Below are positions 34,828 to 44,550 of a DNA stretch of 64,000 bases, piece by piece; the stretch's first letter is position 1, and the number at the start of each line of letters is the position of its first letter. The stretch spans positions 3,658,501-3,722,500 of the forward strand of contig NZ_CP029185.2 of the NCBI RefSeq assembly GCF_003096015.2, written 5' to 3'. The notes below the pieces were generated by a model. It did not search any database, was not told the DNA's origin, and was given only the letters and a program-made list of their open reading frames with translations. Source of the DNA: Limnobaculum parvum (GTDB lineage: Bacteria > Pseudomonadota > Gammaproteobacteria > Enterobacterales > Enterobacteriaceae). A program made the translations under genes and the position numbers.

Positions 34828-36080
34828 ACCCCTTTTGTATCAATAATCCACTGTTGCTTAACTTGTTCTGGGCTAATCGCCTTAAACTGACGATGATCAA
34901 CCAGCATGACCAAAACATCTGCGTCAACCAGCGCCTTCTCGGTATCGGTTAAACACGCTTTTTCAGCTAATATTTTTGGTAATTGATGAACGTTTGGCTC
35001 AACGGCCAGCGTTGTTCCTGCATGCCAGTCAGCGATCATGTGGGTAATCTCTAGCGCCGGACTCTCTCTCAGATCGTCAATATCCGGTTTAAATGCCAGA
35101 CCAAAGCAAGCAATTTTAATCTCTGCCGCACGTTTGCCGGTAGCCGTCAGGCAATCTGCTACCGCAGATTTCACTTTATCCAACACCCAATAAGGTTTGC
35201 CATCATTCACTTCACGAGCAATACGAATCAAACGTGCATCTTGAGGATTTTGCGCCACAATAAACCATGGATCGACAGCAATACAGTGACCACCAACACC
35301 AGGTCCCGGCTGCAAAATATTAACCCGAGGATGGCGGTTAGCCAGACGAATCAGCTCCCATACGTTAATGCCTTGATGATCACAAATCAGTGACAGCTCG
35401 TTGGCAAAGGCAATATTGACGTCGCGGAAACTGTTTTCGGTTAATTTACACATCTCCGCAGTGCGTGAGTTGGTAATAACACACTCGCCTTTCAGGAAAA
35501 TTTTATATAACTCGCTAGCACGATCCGAACAGCGGGGTGTCATACCGCCCACTACGCGGTCGTTTTGAATCAGTTCTACCATCACTTTCCCTGGCAATAC
35601 ACGCTCAGGGCAATAAGCGATATTAATATCAGCCTTTTCACCAGCCAGTTGAGGGAAAGTAAGATCCGGACGAGCGGCCGCCAACCAACCAGCCATCTGT
35701 TCAGTCGCACCAACCGGAGAGGTTGACTCCAGAATAACCAGATCTCCCTTCTTCAATACGGGTGCAATAGACTTAGCAGCTGCTTCCACATACACCATAT
35801 CTGGCTCATGATCGCCTTTAAAAGGCGTTGGAACTGCAATCAAAAATGCATCCGCAGCTAACGGTTTAGTCACCGCCTGTAAGCAACCTGCATCAACGGC
35901 TTCTTTAACTACTTTATCTAAATCAGGCTCAACAATATGAATCGCACCGCGGTTAATGGTATCCACCGCGTGCTGATTAATATCTACGCCAATAACCTTT
36001 TTTTTGCGCGACGCAAAAGCGGCTGCAGTAGGCAAGCCAATATAGCCAAGACCGATTACTGAAATTGTTTCAAAACTCAT
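34818..36080 (-). CDS. wecC: UDP-ManNAc dehydrogenase
   Basis: 420 residues, as in E. coli. A UDP-glucose/GDP-mannose dehydrogenase family enzyme oxidising UDP-ManNAc twice to the uronic acid. GLGYIGLPTA (NAD site, 10-19), ESTSPVG, and the active cysteine in GVGGHCIAVDP are present. It overlaps wecB by four bases. Confidence 0.97.
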   Translation of the reverse strand: MSFETISVIGLGYIGLPTAAAFASRKKKVIGVDINQHAVDTINRGAIHIVEPDLDKVVKEAVDAGCLQAVTKPLAADAFLIAVPTPFKGDHEPDMVYVEAAAKSIAPVLKKGDLVILESTSPVGATEQMAGWLAAARPDLTFPQLAGEKADINIAYCPERVLPGKVMVELIQNDRVVGGMTPRCSDRASELYKIFLKGECVITNSRTAEMCKLTENSFRDVNIAFANELSLICDHQGINVWELIRLANRHPRVNILQPGPGVGGHCIAVDPWFIVAQNPQDARLIRIAREVNDGKPYWVLDKVKSAVADCLTATGKRAAEIKIACFGLAFKPDIDDLRESPALEITHMIADWHAGTTLAVEPNVHQLPKILAEKACLTDTEKALVDADVLVMLVDHRQFKAISPEQVKQQWIIDTKGVWR

Positions 36081-37207
36081 AGCTTCACCTGATTATTTTT
36101 TAAAGCATCGAGAATACGCTGACAGGCTTTTCCGTCACCGTAAGGATTATGTGCCCGGCTCATTAAGTGATATTCATTTTCATCCGTTAATAGCCGGCTC
36201 ACTTCTTCTAAAATCAATGCAATATTTGTACCAACTAATCTAACCGTCCCTGCAGAAACCGCTTCCGGACGCTCTGTGGTTTTACGCATAACTAAAACCG
36301 GCTTGCCTAAAGAAGGGGCCTCTTCCTGAATACCGCCAGAGTCAGTTAAAATTAAGTAAGCGTGATCCATCAAATAAACAAACGGCAGATAATCCTGAGG
36401 TTCAATCAAGATCACGTTATCAATATGACTCAGGATACGCTTAACCGGCTCTCTGACATTCGGATTAAGATGTACCGGATAAACTACCTGCACATCAGGA
36501 TGGGTACGAGCAATGTCAGCCAACGCACTACAAATCCGCTCAAAACCATCACCAAAACTTTCCCGACGATGGCCCGTGACTAGAATGATTTTTTTATCCT
36601 GCTGCAGGAAAGAGTAACGTTGCTCCATCTCCTGTTTTAATTGAGCATCATTATGGATACGATTACGTACCCAAAATAAAGCATCAATCACCGTGTTTCC
36701 TGTAACAAAAATACGGCTGTCAGGTATCGCTTCCGTTAATAAATTTTGCTTTGACGTCTCTGTTGGAGAAAAATGATACATCGCCAGATGGCCCGTCAGT
36801 TTGCGGTTTCCTTCTTCTGGCCACGGAGAATATAGATCGCCAGTGCGTAAGCCAGCCTCAACGTGCCCAACAGGTATGCGCTGATAAAAAGCCGCCAAAC
36901 TGGTGGCAAGAGTCGTGGTGGTATCACCATGAACCAAGACCACATCCGGCTTAAATTCTTCCAAAACCGGTTTTAACCCTTCAAGTATACGACAGGTAAT
37001 TTCTGTCAAACCTTGCCCCGGGCGCATAATATCCAGATCGTAATCAGGTTTTATATTGAATAACTTAAGTACCTGATCCAACATCTCCCGATGTTGAGCC
37101 GTCACACAAACTTTCGACTCAAAATAGTCATCATCAGCCAATGCATGCACTAATGGAGCCATTTTAATTGCTTCAGGTCGCGTGCCAAAAACAGTTAACA
37201 CTTTCAC
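36077..37207 (-). CDS. wecB: UDP-GlcNAc 2-epimerase
   Basis: 376 residues, as in E. coli. It makes UDP-ManNAc from UDP-GlcNAc. FGTRPEAIKMAPLV (7-20), VHGDTTTTLA, GHVEAGLRTGD, TGHRRESFG and TDSGGIQEEAPSLGKP are all present. The start is GTG at 37207. Confidence 0.97.
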   Translation of the reverse strand: MKVLTVFGTRPEAIKMAPLVHALADDDYFESKVCVTAQHREMLDQVLKLFNIKPDYDLDIMRPGQGLTEITCRILEGLKPVLEEFKPDVVLVHGDTTTTLATSLAAFYQRIPVGHVEAGLRTGDLYSPWPEEGNRKLTGHLAMYHFSPTETSKQNLLTEAIPDSRIFVTGNTVIDALFWVRNRIHNDAQLKQEMEQRYSFLQQDKKIILVTGHRRESFGDGFERICSALADIARTHPDVQVVYPVHLNPNVREPVKRILSHIDNVILIEPQDYLPFVYLMDHAYLILTDSGGIQEEAPSLGKPVLVMRKTTERPEAVSAGTVRLVGTNIALILEEVSRLLTDENEYHLMSRAHNPYGDGKACQRILDALKNNQVKL

Positions 37208-37251
37208 AGAGCTATCTCTTTAAGTCAGTTATCACGGCAGTTACGCCATTC

Positions 37252-37269
37252 AGGTGCCCTAAGGCACCT
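37252..37269. repeat. 7-bp hairpin between wzzE and wecB
   Basis: AGGTGCC (37252-37258) and GGCACCT (37263-37269) with a 4-base loop. No T tract follows on the minus strand, so it is a transcript hairpin rather than a full terminator; it could tune wecB expression inside the operon. Confidence 0.55.
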
Positions 37270-37273
37270 ATCC

Positions 37274-38317
37274 TTATCGTATTTCTTTTTTACGTCTGCG
37301 AGTCAGTGCAATTCCAGCACCAACTAGCGCTCCCACCCCACCCCACATAATCAGCAGGAATAGACGGCGAGGTTTATCTCGGGTAATTGGGTCCTCAGGC
37401 GTCCGCAAATAACGATATGCTTTAAACTGGTTATCCAATTTCGCCCCATCATTCAGAGAAGACAGCACCGCACGATCGTGATCGTAATCATTCTCAAAAT
37501 CAGGACCATTCGCCTGCAATGCCTCGTATCGAGCCTGAAGCATTGGCTTACCTAATAAAAACAGTTCGGAGTTAGGCAATTGATCTGCTGGAACCGCAGT
37601 TTGAGAACGTGTGATCCCTTGTTGCTGAGCAATGGTTAGTGCCTGTTGTAAGCGTTTTAATTCTCGTTGGTATACTGCATTCGCCATTTGTTCCTGACGC
37701 TGAATCTGGCGGGCAAGGGACGTTTGACGTACTGACCAAGTACCTTGTAATTCTGCATTTAAACCCGATACTGCGCGCTGATTAGCAAAATTTATATACT
37801 GCCGCAGTAGTTGGTTTGCATCGCTTGGTGTTTCAGCAGTCAATTTAACACTATCGTTTACCCCTTTCTTATCGTCCTTAGGAATAAAAGCAATATTGTT
37901 AATCAGCTCATCCAGCACTACCGCATCAGCACGCACATCACCTGACTGGTGTTGCTTGTAATAGTCGGACTGTAACCAAAAATCGCGACGAGTATCATAG
38001 GAAGAGAGCTGCATGATAAATTCGCTGTAAACGTCTTCCGCAATAGGTGTTTCTACCACCGCGGCATTATTACTACTGGTTCTGATAAGACCGCGTAGAA
38101 ACTGCTCTTGTGAATAGTAACCACCAAGCATACTGACTGTCGGTTTATCAGTAATTGCCGTAGTGCTCCACTCCTGTTTGACTACATAAGAGTAACCTAA
38201 AGCAATAGCCGCAAAAATAATGGCAATACCAACAATCCATATTTTTCCGTACCATAATGAATAACACAGACTACGAATATCTAATTCATTATCAACTGAC
38301 TGGATCTCTGATTTCAT
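37274..38317 (-). CDS. wzzE: ECA chain-length regulator WzzE
   Basis: 347 residues (E. coli 348). A polysaccharide co-polymerase with two membrane spans (about 30-47 and 322-340) and a long helical periplasmic domain (coiled coil about 185-225). The N-terminal ELDIRSLCYSLWYGKIWI and the C-terminal arginine/lysine tail fit the family. It sets the modal length of ECA made by WzyE. Confidence 0.95.
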   Translation of the reverse strand: MKSEIQSVDNELDIRSLCYSLWYGKIWIVGIAIIFAAIALGYSYVVKQEWSTTAITDKPTVSMLGGYYSQEQFLRGLIRTSSNNAAVVETPIAEDVYSEFIMQLSSYDTRRDFWLQSDYYKQHQSGDVRADAVVLDELINNIAFIPKDDKKGVNDSVKLTAETPSDANQLLRQYINFANQRAVSGLNAELQGTWSVRQTSLARQIQRQEQMANAVYQRELKRLQQALTIAQQQGITRSQTAVPADQLPNSELFLLGKPMLQARYEALQANGPDFENDYDHDRAVLSSLNDGAKLDNQFKAYRYLRTPEDPITRDKPRRLFLLIMWGGVGALVGAGIALTRRRKKEIR

Positions 38318-38338
38318 GTCTAAGACAAAAGCCTCTGG

Positions 38339-39436
38339 TTAGGAAATTCGCTGATTTTCATGAGTTCGCCGCATACGGCGCTTCGTGCGTTTAATAAAAC
38401 GAGCCACGCGCCAAGCATGCTTAATACAAAAGCCATACAATACAAATACAAGCAAGAATAGTGCCAACATCATCCATTCAGAGATAAAAAATAGGTGTTC
38501 CCCGGCAACACCTATTGTTGCCAAGAGTGCTGCCGCCAACGTAATCAGCACAAACGCCTGACGGGAGGTGAAACCTGCTCGCATAATGAGATGATGAATA
38601 TGCTGTCGATCGGCAGCAAATGGACTCATGCCTTTACGTAACCGACGGTACATAATGGCAATCATATCAATCAGAGGAATCGCAATAACCCACAAAGCAG
38701 TCACAGGATTCATTGGATGACCGACACCTTGGGTGCTCTGCAGTAAAATCCAGATAACGGTGAAACCAATTAGCGTACTGCCGGCATCACCCATAAACAC
38801 TTTGTAACGCTTACCAAACGCACCTAGGTTGAGCAATAGATAAGGAATAATAGCGACAATAATAGCAAAGCACCAATAACCTAAAAATGCTTGTCCATCA
38901 ATGACTAATAAAACACCTAAAGCACCAAAAGTGACACACCCTAATCCGCCTAGTAGGCCATCAATACCATCAACCATATTGAAAGCATTAATTGCAGCCC
39001 ATACGGCAAACAGCGTCACCACATAACCAACGGGGCCAAGCACCAGCTCCCACGGCCCTAAAATAAATCCCAGGCTATGGAGATACAAACCAGCAAAAAC
39101 CATCATTGAGATAGCTACCAGCGCTTGCACTGTTGCCCTGAACTTAACACTAATATCAAAACGATCGTCAACAGCACCAACTAAAACTAAAATCCCGGCA
39201 CAAATAAGATAAATGCCGGGTTGCCCGATCTCATTCCAGTTAAGAAAAAGATACAGGCAAATCCCGGCATAAACAGAAATCCCACCAACTAATGGAATGA
39301 CACCCTGATGGCGTTTCCGATAATTTGGTTTATCTACTAAGCCAATACTTTTAGCTACTTTGCGCGCAATAAATATAAAAGCCAGAGAAAACAAAAAGAC
39401 GATAATAAGATCGCCACTCATACTGAGTAAATTCAC
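38339..39436 (-). CDS. wecA: UDP-GlcNAc:undecaprenyl-phosphate GlcNAc-1-P transferase
   Basis: 365 residues (E. coli 367), about eleven spans. It starts ECA (and many O-antigen) units on undecaprenyl phosphate. GAVDDRFDI (metal/substrate Asp pair), NAFNMVDGIDGLLGG, and the cytoplasmic HIHH motif in DRQHIHHLIMRAGF are intact. The start is GTG at 39436, giving MNLLSMSG, parallel to E. coli MNLLTVS. It follows rho by 72 bp. Confidence 0.97.
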   Translation of the reverse strand: MNLLSMSGDLIIVFLFSLAFIFIARKVAKSIGLVDKPNYRKRHQGVIPLVGGISVYAGICLYLFLNWNEIGQPGIYLICAGILVLVGAVDDRFDISVKFRATVQALVAISMMVFAGLYLHSLGFILGPWELVLGPVGYVVTLFAVWAAINAFNMVDGIDGLLGGLGCVTFGALGVLLVIDGQAFLGYWCFAIIVAIIPYLLLNLGAFGKRYKVFMGDAGSTLIGFTVIWILLQSTQGVGHPMNPVTALWVIAIPLIDMIAIMYRRLRKGMSPFAADRQHIHHLIMRAGFTSRQAFVLITLAAALLATIGVAGEHLFFISEWMMLALFLLVFVLYGFCIKHAWRVARFIKRTKRRMRRTHENQRIS

Positions 39437-39460
39437 GATTAACGGCTCTCGATAAAGTTT

Positions 39461-39491
39461 ATGAGTATCAGAATATTACTCTAATACTCAT
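39461..39491. repeat. Inverted repeat between rho and wecA
   Basis: ATGAGTAT (39461-39468) and ATACTCAT (39484-39491) form an 8-bp stem with a 15-base loop. No T tract follows on the minus strand. It is in the leader of the ECA operon. Confidence 0.45.
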
Positions 39492-39508
39492 AACTATTTA
39501 ACTGATTA

Positions 39509-40768
39509 TTATGAACGCTTCATCATATCGAAGAATTCATCATTAGTTTTCGTCATCGCTAACTTATTGATGAGGAATTCCATTGCGTCAATTTCGCCCA
39601 TAGGATGGATGATTCTACGCAGGATCCACATTTTCTGTAATTCTTCTGACGTTGTCAGCAATTCTTCTTTACGAGTACCAGAACGGTTGTAATCAATAGC
39701 AGGGAACACACGTTTTTCTGCAATCTTACGAGATAAGTGTAACTCCATGTTACCCGTACCTTTAAACTCTTCGTAGATAACTTCATCCATTTTAGAGCCA
39801 GTATCCACCAATGCCGTAGCAATAATGGTCAGACTACCGCCTTCTTCCACATTACGAGCAGCACCAAAGAAACGTTTTGGGCGATGTAGGGCATTCGCAT
39901 CCACACCACCAGTCAATACTTTTCCTGAAGCAGGTACAACCGTATTGTATGCGCGGGCTAAACGGGTAATGGAATCGAGCAAAATGATTACGTCTTTTTT
40001 ATGTTCAACCAGACGTTTAGCCTTCTCGATAACCATTTCAGCAACCTGAACATGTCGAGACGCTGGCTCATCAAAGGTTGAAGCCACAACTTCACCTTTT
40101 ACCAGACGTTGCATTTCTGTCACTTCTTCTGGACGTTCGTCAATCAGTAGAACCATCAGTACACAATCAGGATGGTTATAAGCAATGCTCTGTGCGATGT
40201 TTTGCAGCAACATGGTCTTACCCGCTTTTGGCGGCGCAACAATCAAACCGCGCTGACCACGACCAATGGGTGAGGCAAGATCTAAAACGCGTGCGGTTAA
40301 ATCTTCGGTAGAACCATTACCACGCTCCATCCGCAGACGAGAGTTAGCATGTAATGGCGTTAAGTTTTCAAACAGAATCTTATTACGGGCGTTTTCTGGC
40401 TTATCGTAGTTAACTTCATTAACTTTCAGTAATGCAAAATAACGTTCACCCTCTTTCGGCGGACGAATCTTTCCTGAAATGGTGTCACCAGTACGTAAGT
40501 TAAAACGGCGGATTTGACTAGGGGAAACATAGATATCGTCTGGACCTGCGAGGTAGGAGCTGTCTGCTGAGCGGAGGAAACCAAATCCATCCTGCAATAT
40601 TTCCAGCACACCATCGCCAAAAATATCTTCTCCACTTTTCGCATGCTGCTTAAGAATCGAAAAGATAATATCTTGTTTGCGCATACGGGCTAGGTTTTCC
40701 AGCCCCATATTTTCGCCGAGAGTAATTAACTCAGAGACCGGCGTATTTTTTAGTTCGGTAAGATTCAT
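39509..40768 (-). CDS. rho: Transcription termination factor Rho
   Basis: 419 residues, as in E. coli. Hexameric RNA-dependent ATPase that ends untranslated transcripts. The N-terminal helix bundle, the cold-shock-like RNA-binding domain (DGFGFLRS near 60-67), Walker A PPKAGKT (about 179-185), the Q-loop and R-loop region (SGKVLTGGVDANALHRPKRFF) are visible. Its ATG overlaps the stop of an upstream 32-codon ORF. Confidence 0.98.
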   Translation of the reverse strand: MNLTELKNTPVSELITLGENMGLENLARMRKQDIIFSILKQHAKSGEDIFGDGVLEILQDGFGFLRSADSSYLAGPDDIYVSPSQIRRFNLRTGDTISGKIRPPKEGERYFALLKVNEVNYDKPENARNKILFENLTPLHANSRLRMERGNGSTEDLTARVLDLASPIGRGQRGLIVAPPKAGKTMLLQNIAQSIAYNHPDCVLMVLLIDERPEEVTEMQRLVKGEVVASTFDEPASRHVQVAEMVIEKAKRLVEHKKDVIILLDSITRLARAYNTVVPASGKVLTGGVDANALHRPKRFFGAARNVEEGGSLTIIATALVDTGSKMDEVIYEEFKGTGNMELHLSRKIAEKRVFPAIDYNRSGTRKEELLTTSEELQKMWILRRIIHPMGEIDAMEFLINKLAMTKTNDEFFDMMKRS

Positions 40769-40863
40769 AATGGTGGGTTCTTTAACTCGGGGTCTGTCTC
40801 GAAAAGTCTTCGTGAATAGCTGGCGGTATACGCCGCGCCTGTATTATTAGAATATCTGTTCAT
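40765..40863 (-). CDS. rhoL: RhoL-like leader ORF
   Basis: A 32-codon ORF from ATG at 40863 whose TGA overlaps the rho ATG as ATGA. E. coli rho also has a short leader ORF, rhoL, of 33 codons. Limited similarity is seen in the middle (AAYTASYSRR here; E. coli SAYSPVTRQR by memory). There is no strong ribosome site before the ATG. The direct overlap suggests that its translation is coupled to rho translation. Confidence 0.55.
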   Translation of the reverse strand: MNRYSNNTGAAYTASYSRRLFETDPELKNPPL

Positions 40864-41192
40864 TATTTTATATCAGAAAAGTAGTATGACGATGCCTGAC
40901 CACATATCAGAAACTCAGAAATAATGCCCGGATATACATTCTAAACCTGTTTTAAAATCATAGCACTCACAGCCAATGCTTATGATTAAACTGCTCTAAG
41001 AACTTTAAGCTACGATTTTAAAACGAGTACGTATTACGTATATAGATAAGATTGCATGAAGCGTGATTAAAGGTAGCACGCTTTATTATCAGAGTCTACG
41101 GTTCTACTAATAAATTAGCACCTATGGGCTGCTTTTCCAGTAAAAACTGTTTTTGATATCACTATTTTTATTTAATCTAATCGCCACGGCTT
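40864..41192 (-). promoter_or_regulatory. rho leader and promoter region
   Basis: About 330 bp with no further gene. On the minus strand an extended -10 element TGCTATGAT (hexamer 40957-40962) is the best promoter candidate; a -35 is not clear. In E. coli rho is autoregulated by Rho-dependent termination in this leader, which is likely here but not visible as a fixed motif. Confidence 0.4.
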
Positions 41193-41223
41193 CTTGTTTA
41201 TCCATACAAAATGGATAAACAAG
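41193..41223. repeat. Perfect 13-bp hairpin downstream of trxA
   Basis: CTTGTTTATCCAT (41193-41205) and ATGGATAAACAAG (41211-41223), five-base loop. It lies 34 bp after the trxA stop, but the minus strand continues GAAGCC rather than a T tract. It may protect the 3' end of trxA mRNA or assist a Rho-dependent stop. Confidence 0.65.
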
Positions 41224-41257
41224 AGCAAGTTCACAATAGAAATGAATCTAATATCAA

Positions 41258-41584
41258 TTAAATACTAGCATCCAGAAACTCTTTCAATTGAGATTTTGAT
41301 AGTGCGCCAACTTTCGTTGCGGCAACCGCACCATCTTTAAACAGCAACAGGGTCGGAATACCACGAATACCATACTGAGGTGCAGTCGCTGGATTTTGAT
41401 CGATATTCAATTTAGCAATCGTGAGTTTACCTTCATACTCAGCCGCCACTTCATCCAAAATCGGGGCAATCATTTTGCATGGACCACACCACTCGGCCCA
41501 AAAATCCACCAGCACAGGACCATCAGCTTTCAATACATCATTTTCAAAGCTGCCATCGGTTAAGTGAATAATTTTTTCGCTCAT
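41258..41584 (-). CDS. trxA: Thioredoxin 1
   Basis: 108 residues. Cytoplasmic disulfide reductase; electron donor for ribonucleotide reductase and others. The active site WCGPC is at 32-36, the buried Asp at 27, and the cis-proline in RGIPT. ATG at 41584 with GGAG at six bases is preferred to the ATG at 41596. Divergent from rhlB. Confidence 0.98.
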   Translation of the reverse strand: MSEKIIHLTDGSFENDVLKADGPVLVDFWAEWCGPCKMIAPILDEVAAEYEGKLTIAKLNIDQNPATAPQYGIRGIPTLLLFKDGAVAATKVGALSKSQLKEFLDASI

Positions 41585-41729
41585 GTTTGACTCCACTGGA
41601 TTAGATATGTTTCATTGGTGTTATATTAACCAAAGAAACGTTGAATATATGTTGACTTTATTTCAACGGATACGCATTCGTAAAGCAATACTTTCATGAA
41701 TACAAGGTTAGCTGATATTCTACACCACT

Positions 41730-43013
41730 ATGAGCAAAACACACTTAACAGAACAGAAGTTTGCCGACTTCGCACTACACCCTTCGGTAATCAAGGCCCT
41801 TGAAAACAAAGGCTTTCATTACTGCACGCCAATACAAGCACTGGCGCTTCCTTATACGGTTGCAGGGCATGATGTTGCAGGACAGGCACAAACGGGTACC
41901 GGAAAAACACTGGCTTTTCTGGCATCTACCTTCAATTATTTACTCACCCATGAGGCTGATGGCGATCGCAAAATCAATCAACCTCGTGCACTAATCATGG
42001 CTCCAACCCGCGAACTTGCGGTCCAAATTCACAATGATGCTGAAGCACTGGCTCAGGAAACTGGCCTGAAAATTGGGCTGGCCTATGGTGGCGATGGCTA
42101 TGATAAACAGTTAAAAGTACTGGAAGCCGGCGTTGATATTCTGATTGGTACTACTGGCCGTCTTATTGATTACGCTAAGCAAAACCATATTGATTTAGGT
42201 GCCATCCAGGTCGTTGTTCTGGATGAAGCCGACCGTATGTTTGATTTAGGTTTTATCAAAGATATCCGCTGGATTTTCCGCCGTATGCCACCAGCCACGC
42301 AACGCTTAAGCATGTTATTTTCCGCAACGCTTTCTTTCCGCGTGCGTGAGCTGGCGTTTGAACATATGAATAATTCTCAATATGTTGAAGTGGAGCCAAC
42401 ACAAAAAACGGGGCACCGAATTCAAGAAGAGCTGTTCTACCCTTCTAACGAAGACAAGATGCGTTTACTTCAGACGCTTTTGGAAGAAGAATGGCCTGAA
42501 CGCTGTATCATTTTCGCTAACACTAAGCACGCCTGTGAAGAGATATGGGGATATCTGGCCGCTGATGGTCATCGCGTTGGTTTATTAACCGGTGATGTGG
42601 CACAGAAAAAACGCTTACACATCCTGGATGATTTCACCAAAGGTAACTTGGATATTCTGGTAGCAACGGATGTTGCGGCCCGGGGTTTACATATTCCGGA
42701 AGTGACCCACGTATTTAACTATGACCTGCCGGATGATTGTGAAGACTACGTGCATCGCATTGGCCGTACCGGACGAGCTGGCGCTAGTGGACACTCCATC
42801 ACTCTGGCCTGTGAGCAATATGCATTAAATCTGCCGGCTATTGAGCAATATATTGGCCACTCAATACCTGTCAGCCGCTATAGCTCCGAAGCATTACTGA
42901 CCGATTTCCCTCCACCAAAACGTCTTTCACGTCCGCGTAATACCGGAAATCCAAGACGCAGTAGTGGACCTCGTCGGAATGGACCTCCGCGTAACAGAAA
43001 GCGTCCAGGTTAA
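41730..43013 (+). CDS. rhlB: DEAD-box RNA helicase RhlB
   Basis: 427 residues (E. coli 421). A degradosome helicase that unwinds structured RNA for PNPase and RNase E. Q motif FHYCTPIQ, Walker A AQTGTGKT, DEAD box VLDEADRMFDLGF, SAT, and HRIGRTGRAG are in order. The C-terminal tail is Arg/Pro/Gly-rich (RRNGPPRNRKRPG), as in the family. Confidence 0.97.
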   Translation: MSKTHLTEQKFADFALHPSVIKALENKGFHYCTPIQALALPYTVAGHDVAGQAQTGTGKTLAFLASTFNYLLTHEADGDRKINQPRALIMAPTRELAVQIHNDAEALAQETGLKIGLAYGGDGYDKQLKVLEAGVDILIGTTGRLIDYAKQNHIDLGAIQVVVLDEADRMFDLGFIKDIRWIFRRMPPATQRLSMLFSATLSFRVRELAFEHMNNSQYVEVEPTQKTGHRIQEELFYPSNEDKMRLLQTLLEEEWPERCIIFANTKHACEEIWGYLAADGHRVGLLTGDVAQKKRLHILDDFTKGNLDILVATDVAARGLHIPEVTHVFNYDLPDDCEDYVHRIGRTGRAGASGHSITLACEQYALNLPAIEQYIGHSIPVSRYSSEALLTDFPPPKRLSRPRNTGNPRRSSGPRRNGPPRNRKRPG

Positions 43014-43050
43014 TATTGATGCAGCCAGTACGGGTAACTTATTAAACGCT

Positions 43051-44550
43051 ATGAGCAGACAGACAGATGAACAGCCTCTTTACGCCGCCATCGATCTGGG
43101 TTCGAATAGTTTTCATATGCTGGTTATCCGGGAAATTGCTGGCCGTATCCAGATTATTGACCGCATAAAGCGAAAAGTCCGGTTAGCTGCCGGGCTTGAC
43201 GATAGTAATTGTTTATCTGATGAAGCGATGCAACGAGGCTGGCAATGCTTACGTCTGTTTGCTGAACGCCTGTATAATATTCCCCCATCCCATATTCGTA
43301 TTGTTGCCACCGCAGCATTACGGGCAGCCAAAAATGCCAATACGTTCATTGCCATAGCCGAAACAATTCTAGGCTACCCGGTTAACATCATCAGCGGTGA
43401 AGAAGAAGCCCGGTTAATTTATCAGGGCGTCACTCACACTACTGGGGGTGCACAATCCCGGCTCGTGGTAGATATTGGAGGAGGCAGTACAGAACTGATT
43501 GCTGGCACCTCAGATAACATTTCCCAATTGGTGAGTTTATCAATGGGATGTGTGACTTGGTTGGAACGTTATTTTAGCGACCGCACACTAAGTACCGATA
43601 ATTTTCATCGGGCCGAACTCGCTGCCCACCATCTTCTCCTTCCCGCTGCTGATAAACTGAGATACCAAAGTTGGAAAATTTGTGTCGGTGCATCAGGCAC
43701 CGTACAAGCGCTACAGGAAATCATGGTAGCGCAAGGCATGGATGAACAGATTACGCTGGATAAATTACAGCTATTAAAAGAACGCGCGATTCAATGTGGA
43801 AAACTGGAAGAGCTGGAAATTCCAGGCCTGACTTTAGAAAGGGCGCTGGTTTTCCCCAGCGGACTGTCTATATTAATCGCTATTTTTGAAACATTAGGTG
43901 TGAACAGCATGAATTTGGCCGGCGGTGCACTCCGTGAAGGCCTGATATACAGCATGCTAAACCTGCCAGTAGAAAAAGATATTCGTCAAACAACCATTCA
44001 AGCTATGCAATATCAGTATGTCATCGACCTGCAACAGACCGACAGAGTCAGCCAGCTAATCCATTATTTTTGCCGTCAGCTAAAAGATAGCTGGGATATC
44101 AATGATAACATGACAGAACTGCTCCATTGGGCCAGCCAGATTCATGAAATTGGGTTAAGTATTGACTTCAAACAATCTCCCCAACACGCGGCTTACTTAC
44201 TTAATCACACTGACATGCCGGGGTTTACACCTGCACAAAGAAAGCTACTGGCTGCCCTGCTGATAAATCAAACCGATATCATTAATCTATCAGTGTTAGC
44301 TGAGCAGAATGCCTTATCACCACAGCAAGCACAAAGACTGTTACGTTTACTGCGTATCGCCATTCTATTGTGTCGTGCACGACATTCTGATCGCATCCCA
44401 GACATCAAGCTTACTGCACAGGGAGAGCAGCTTTATCTAGAAATAAGCAAAGAGTGGCTTGCATTGTATCCCTTACAGGCGGAAGCGTTACAACAAGAGA
44501 GCCGCTGGCAAACTTATAGCCATTTTCCACTGACCATTATTAAAAATTAA
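43051..44550 (+). CDS. gppA: Guanosine pentaphosphate phosphatase GppA
   Basis: 499 residues. Ppx/GppA family; converts pppGpp to ppGpp and has exopolyphosphatase activity. DLGSNSFHMLVIRE near the start, EEARLIYQG, DIGGGSTELI, and GGALREGL are the actin-like nucleotide motifs. The frame is open from 42964 inside rhlB, but the ATG at 43051 gives the family N-terminus, 37 bp after rhlB. Its end overlaps convergent rep by four bases. Confidence 0.96.
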   Translation: MSRQTDEQPLYAAIDLGSNSFHMLVIREIAGRIQIIDRIKRKVRLAAGLDDSNCLSDEAMQRGWQCLRLFAERLYNIPPSHIRIVATAALRAAKNANTFIAIAETILGYPVNIISGEEEARLIYQGVTHTTGGAQSRLVVDIGGGSTELIAGTSDNISQLVSLSMGCVTWLERYFSDRTLSTDNFHRAELAAHHLLLPAADKLRYQSWKICVGASGTVQALQEIMVAQGMDEQITLDKLQLLKERAIQCGKLEELEIPGLTLERALVFPSGLSILIAIFETLGVNSMNLAGGALREGLIYSMLNLPVEKDIRQTTIQAMQYQYVIDLQQTDRVSQLIHYFCRQLKDSWDINDNMTELLHWASQIHEIGLSIDFKQSPQHAAYLLNHTDMPGFTPAQRKLLAALLINQTDIINLSVLAEQNALSPQQAQRLLRLLRIAILLCRARHSDRIPDIKLTAQGEQLYLEISKEWLALYPLQAEALQQESRWQTYSHFPLTIIKN

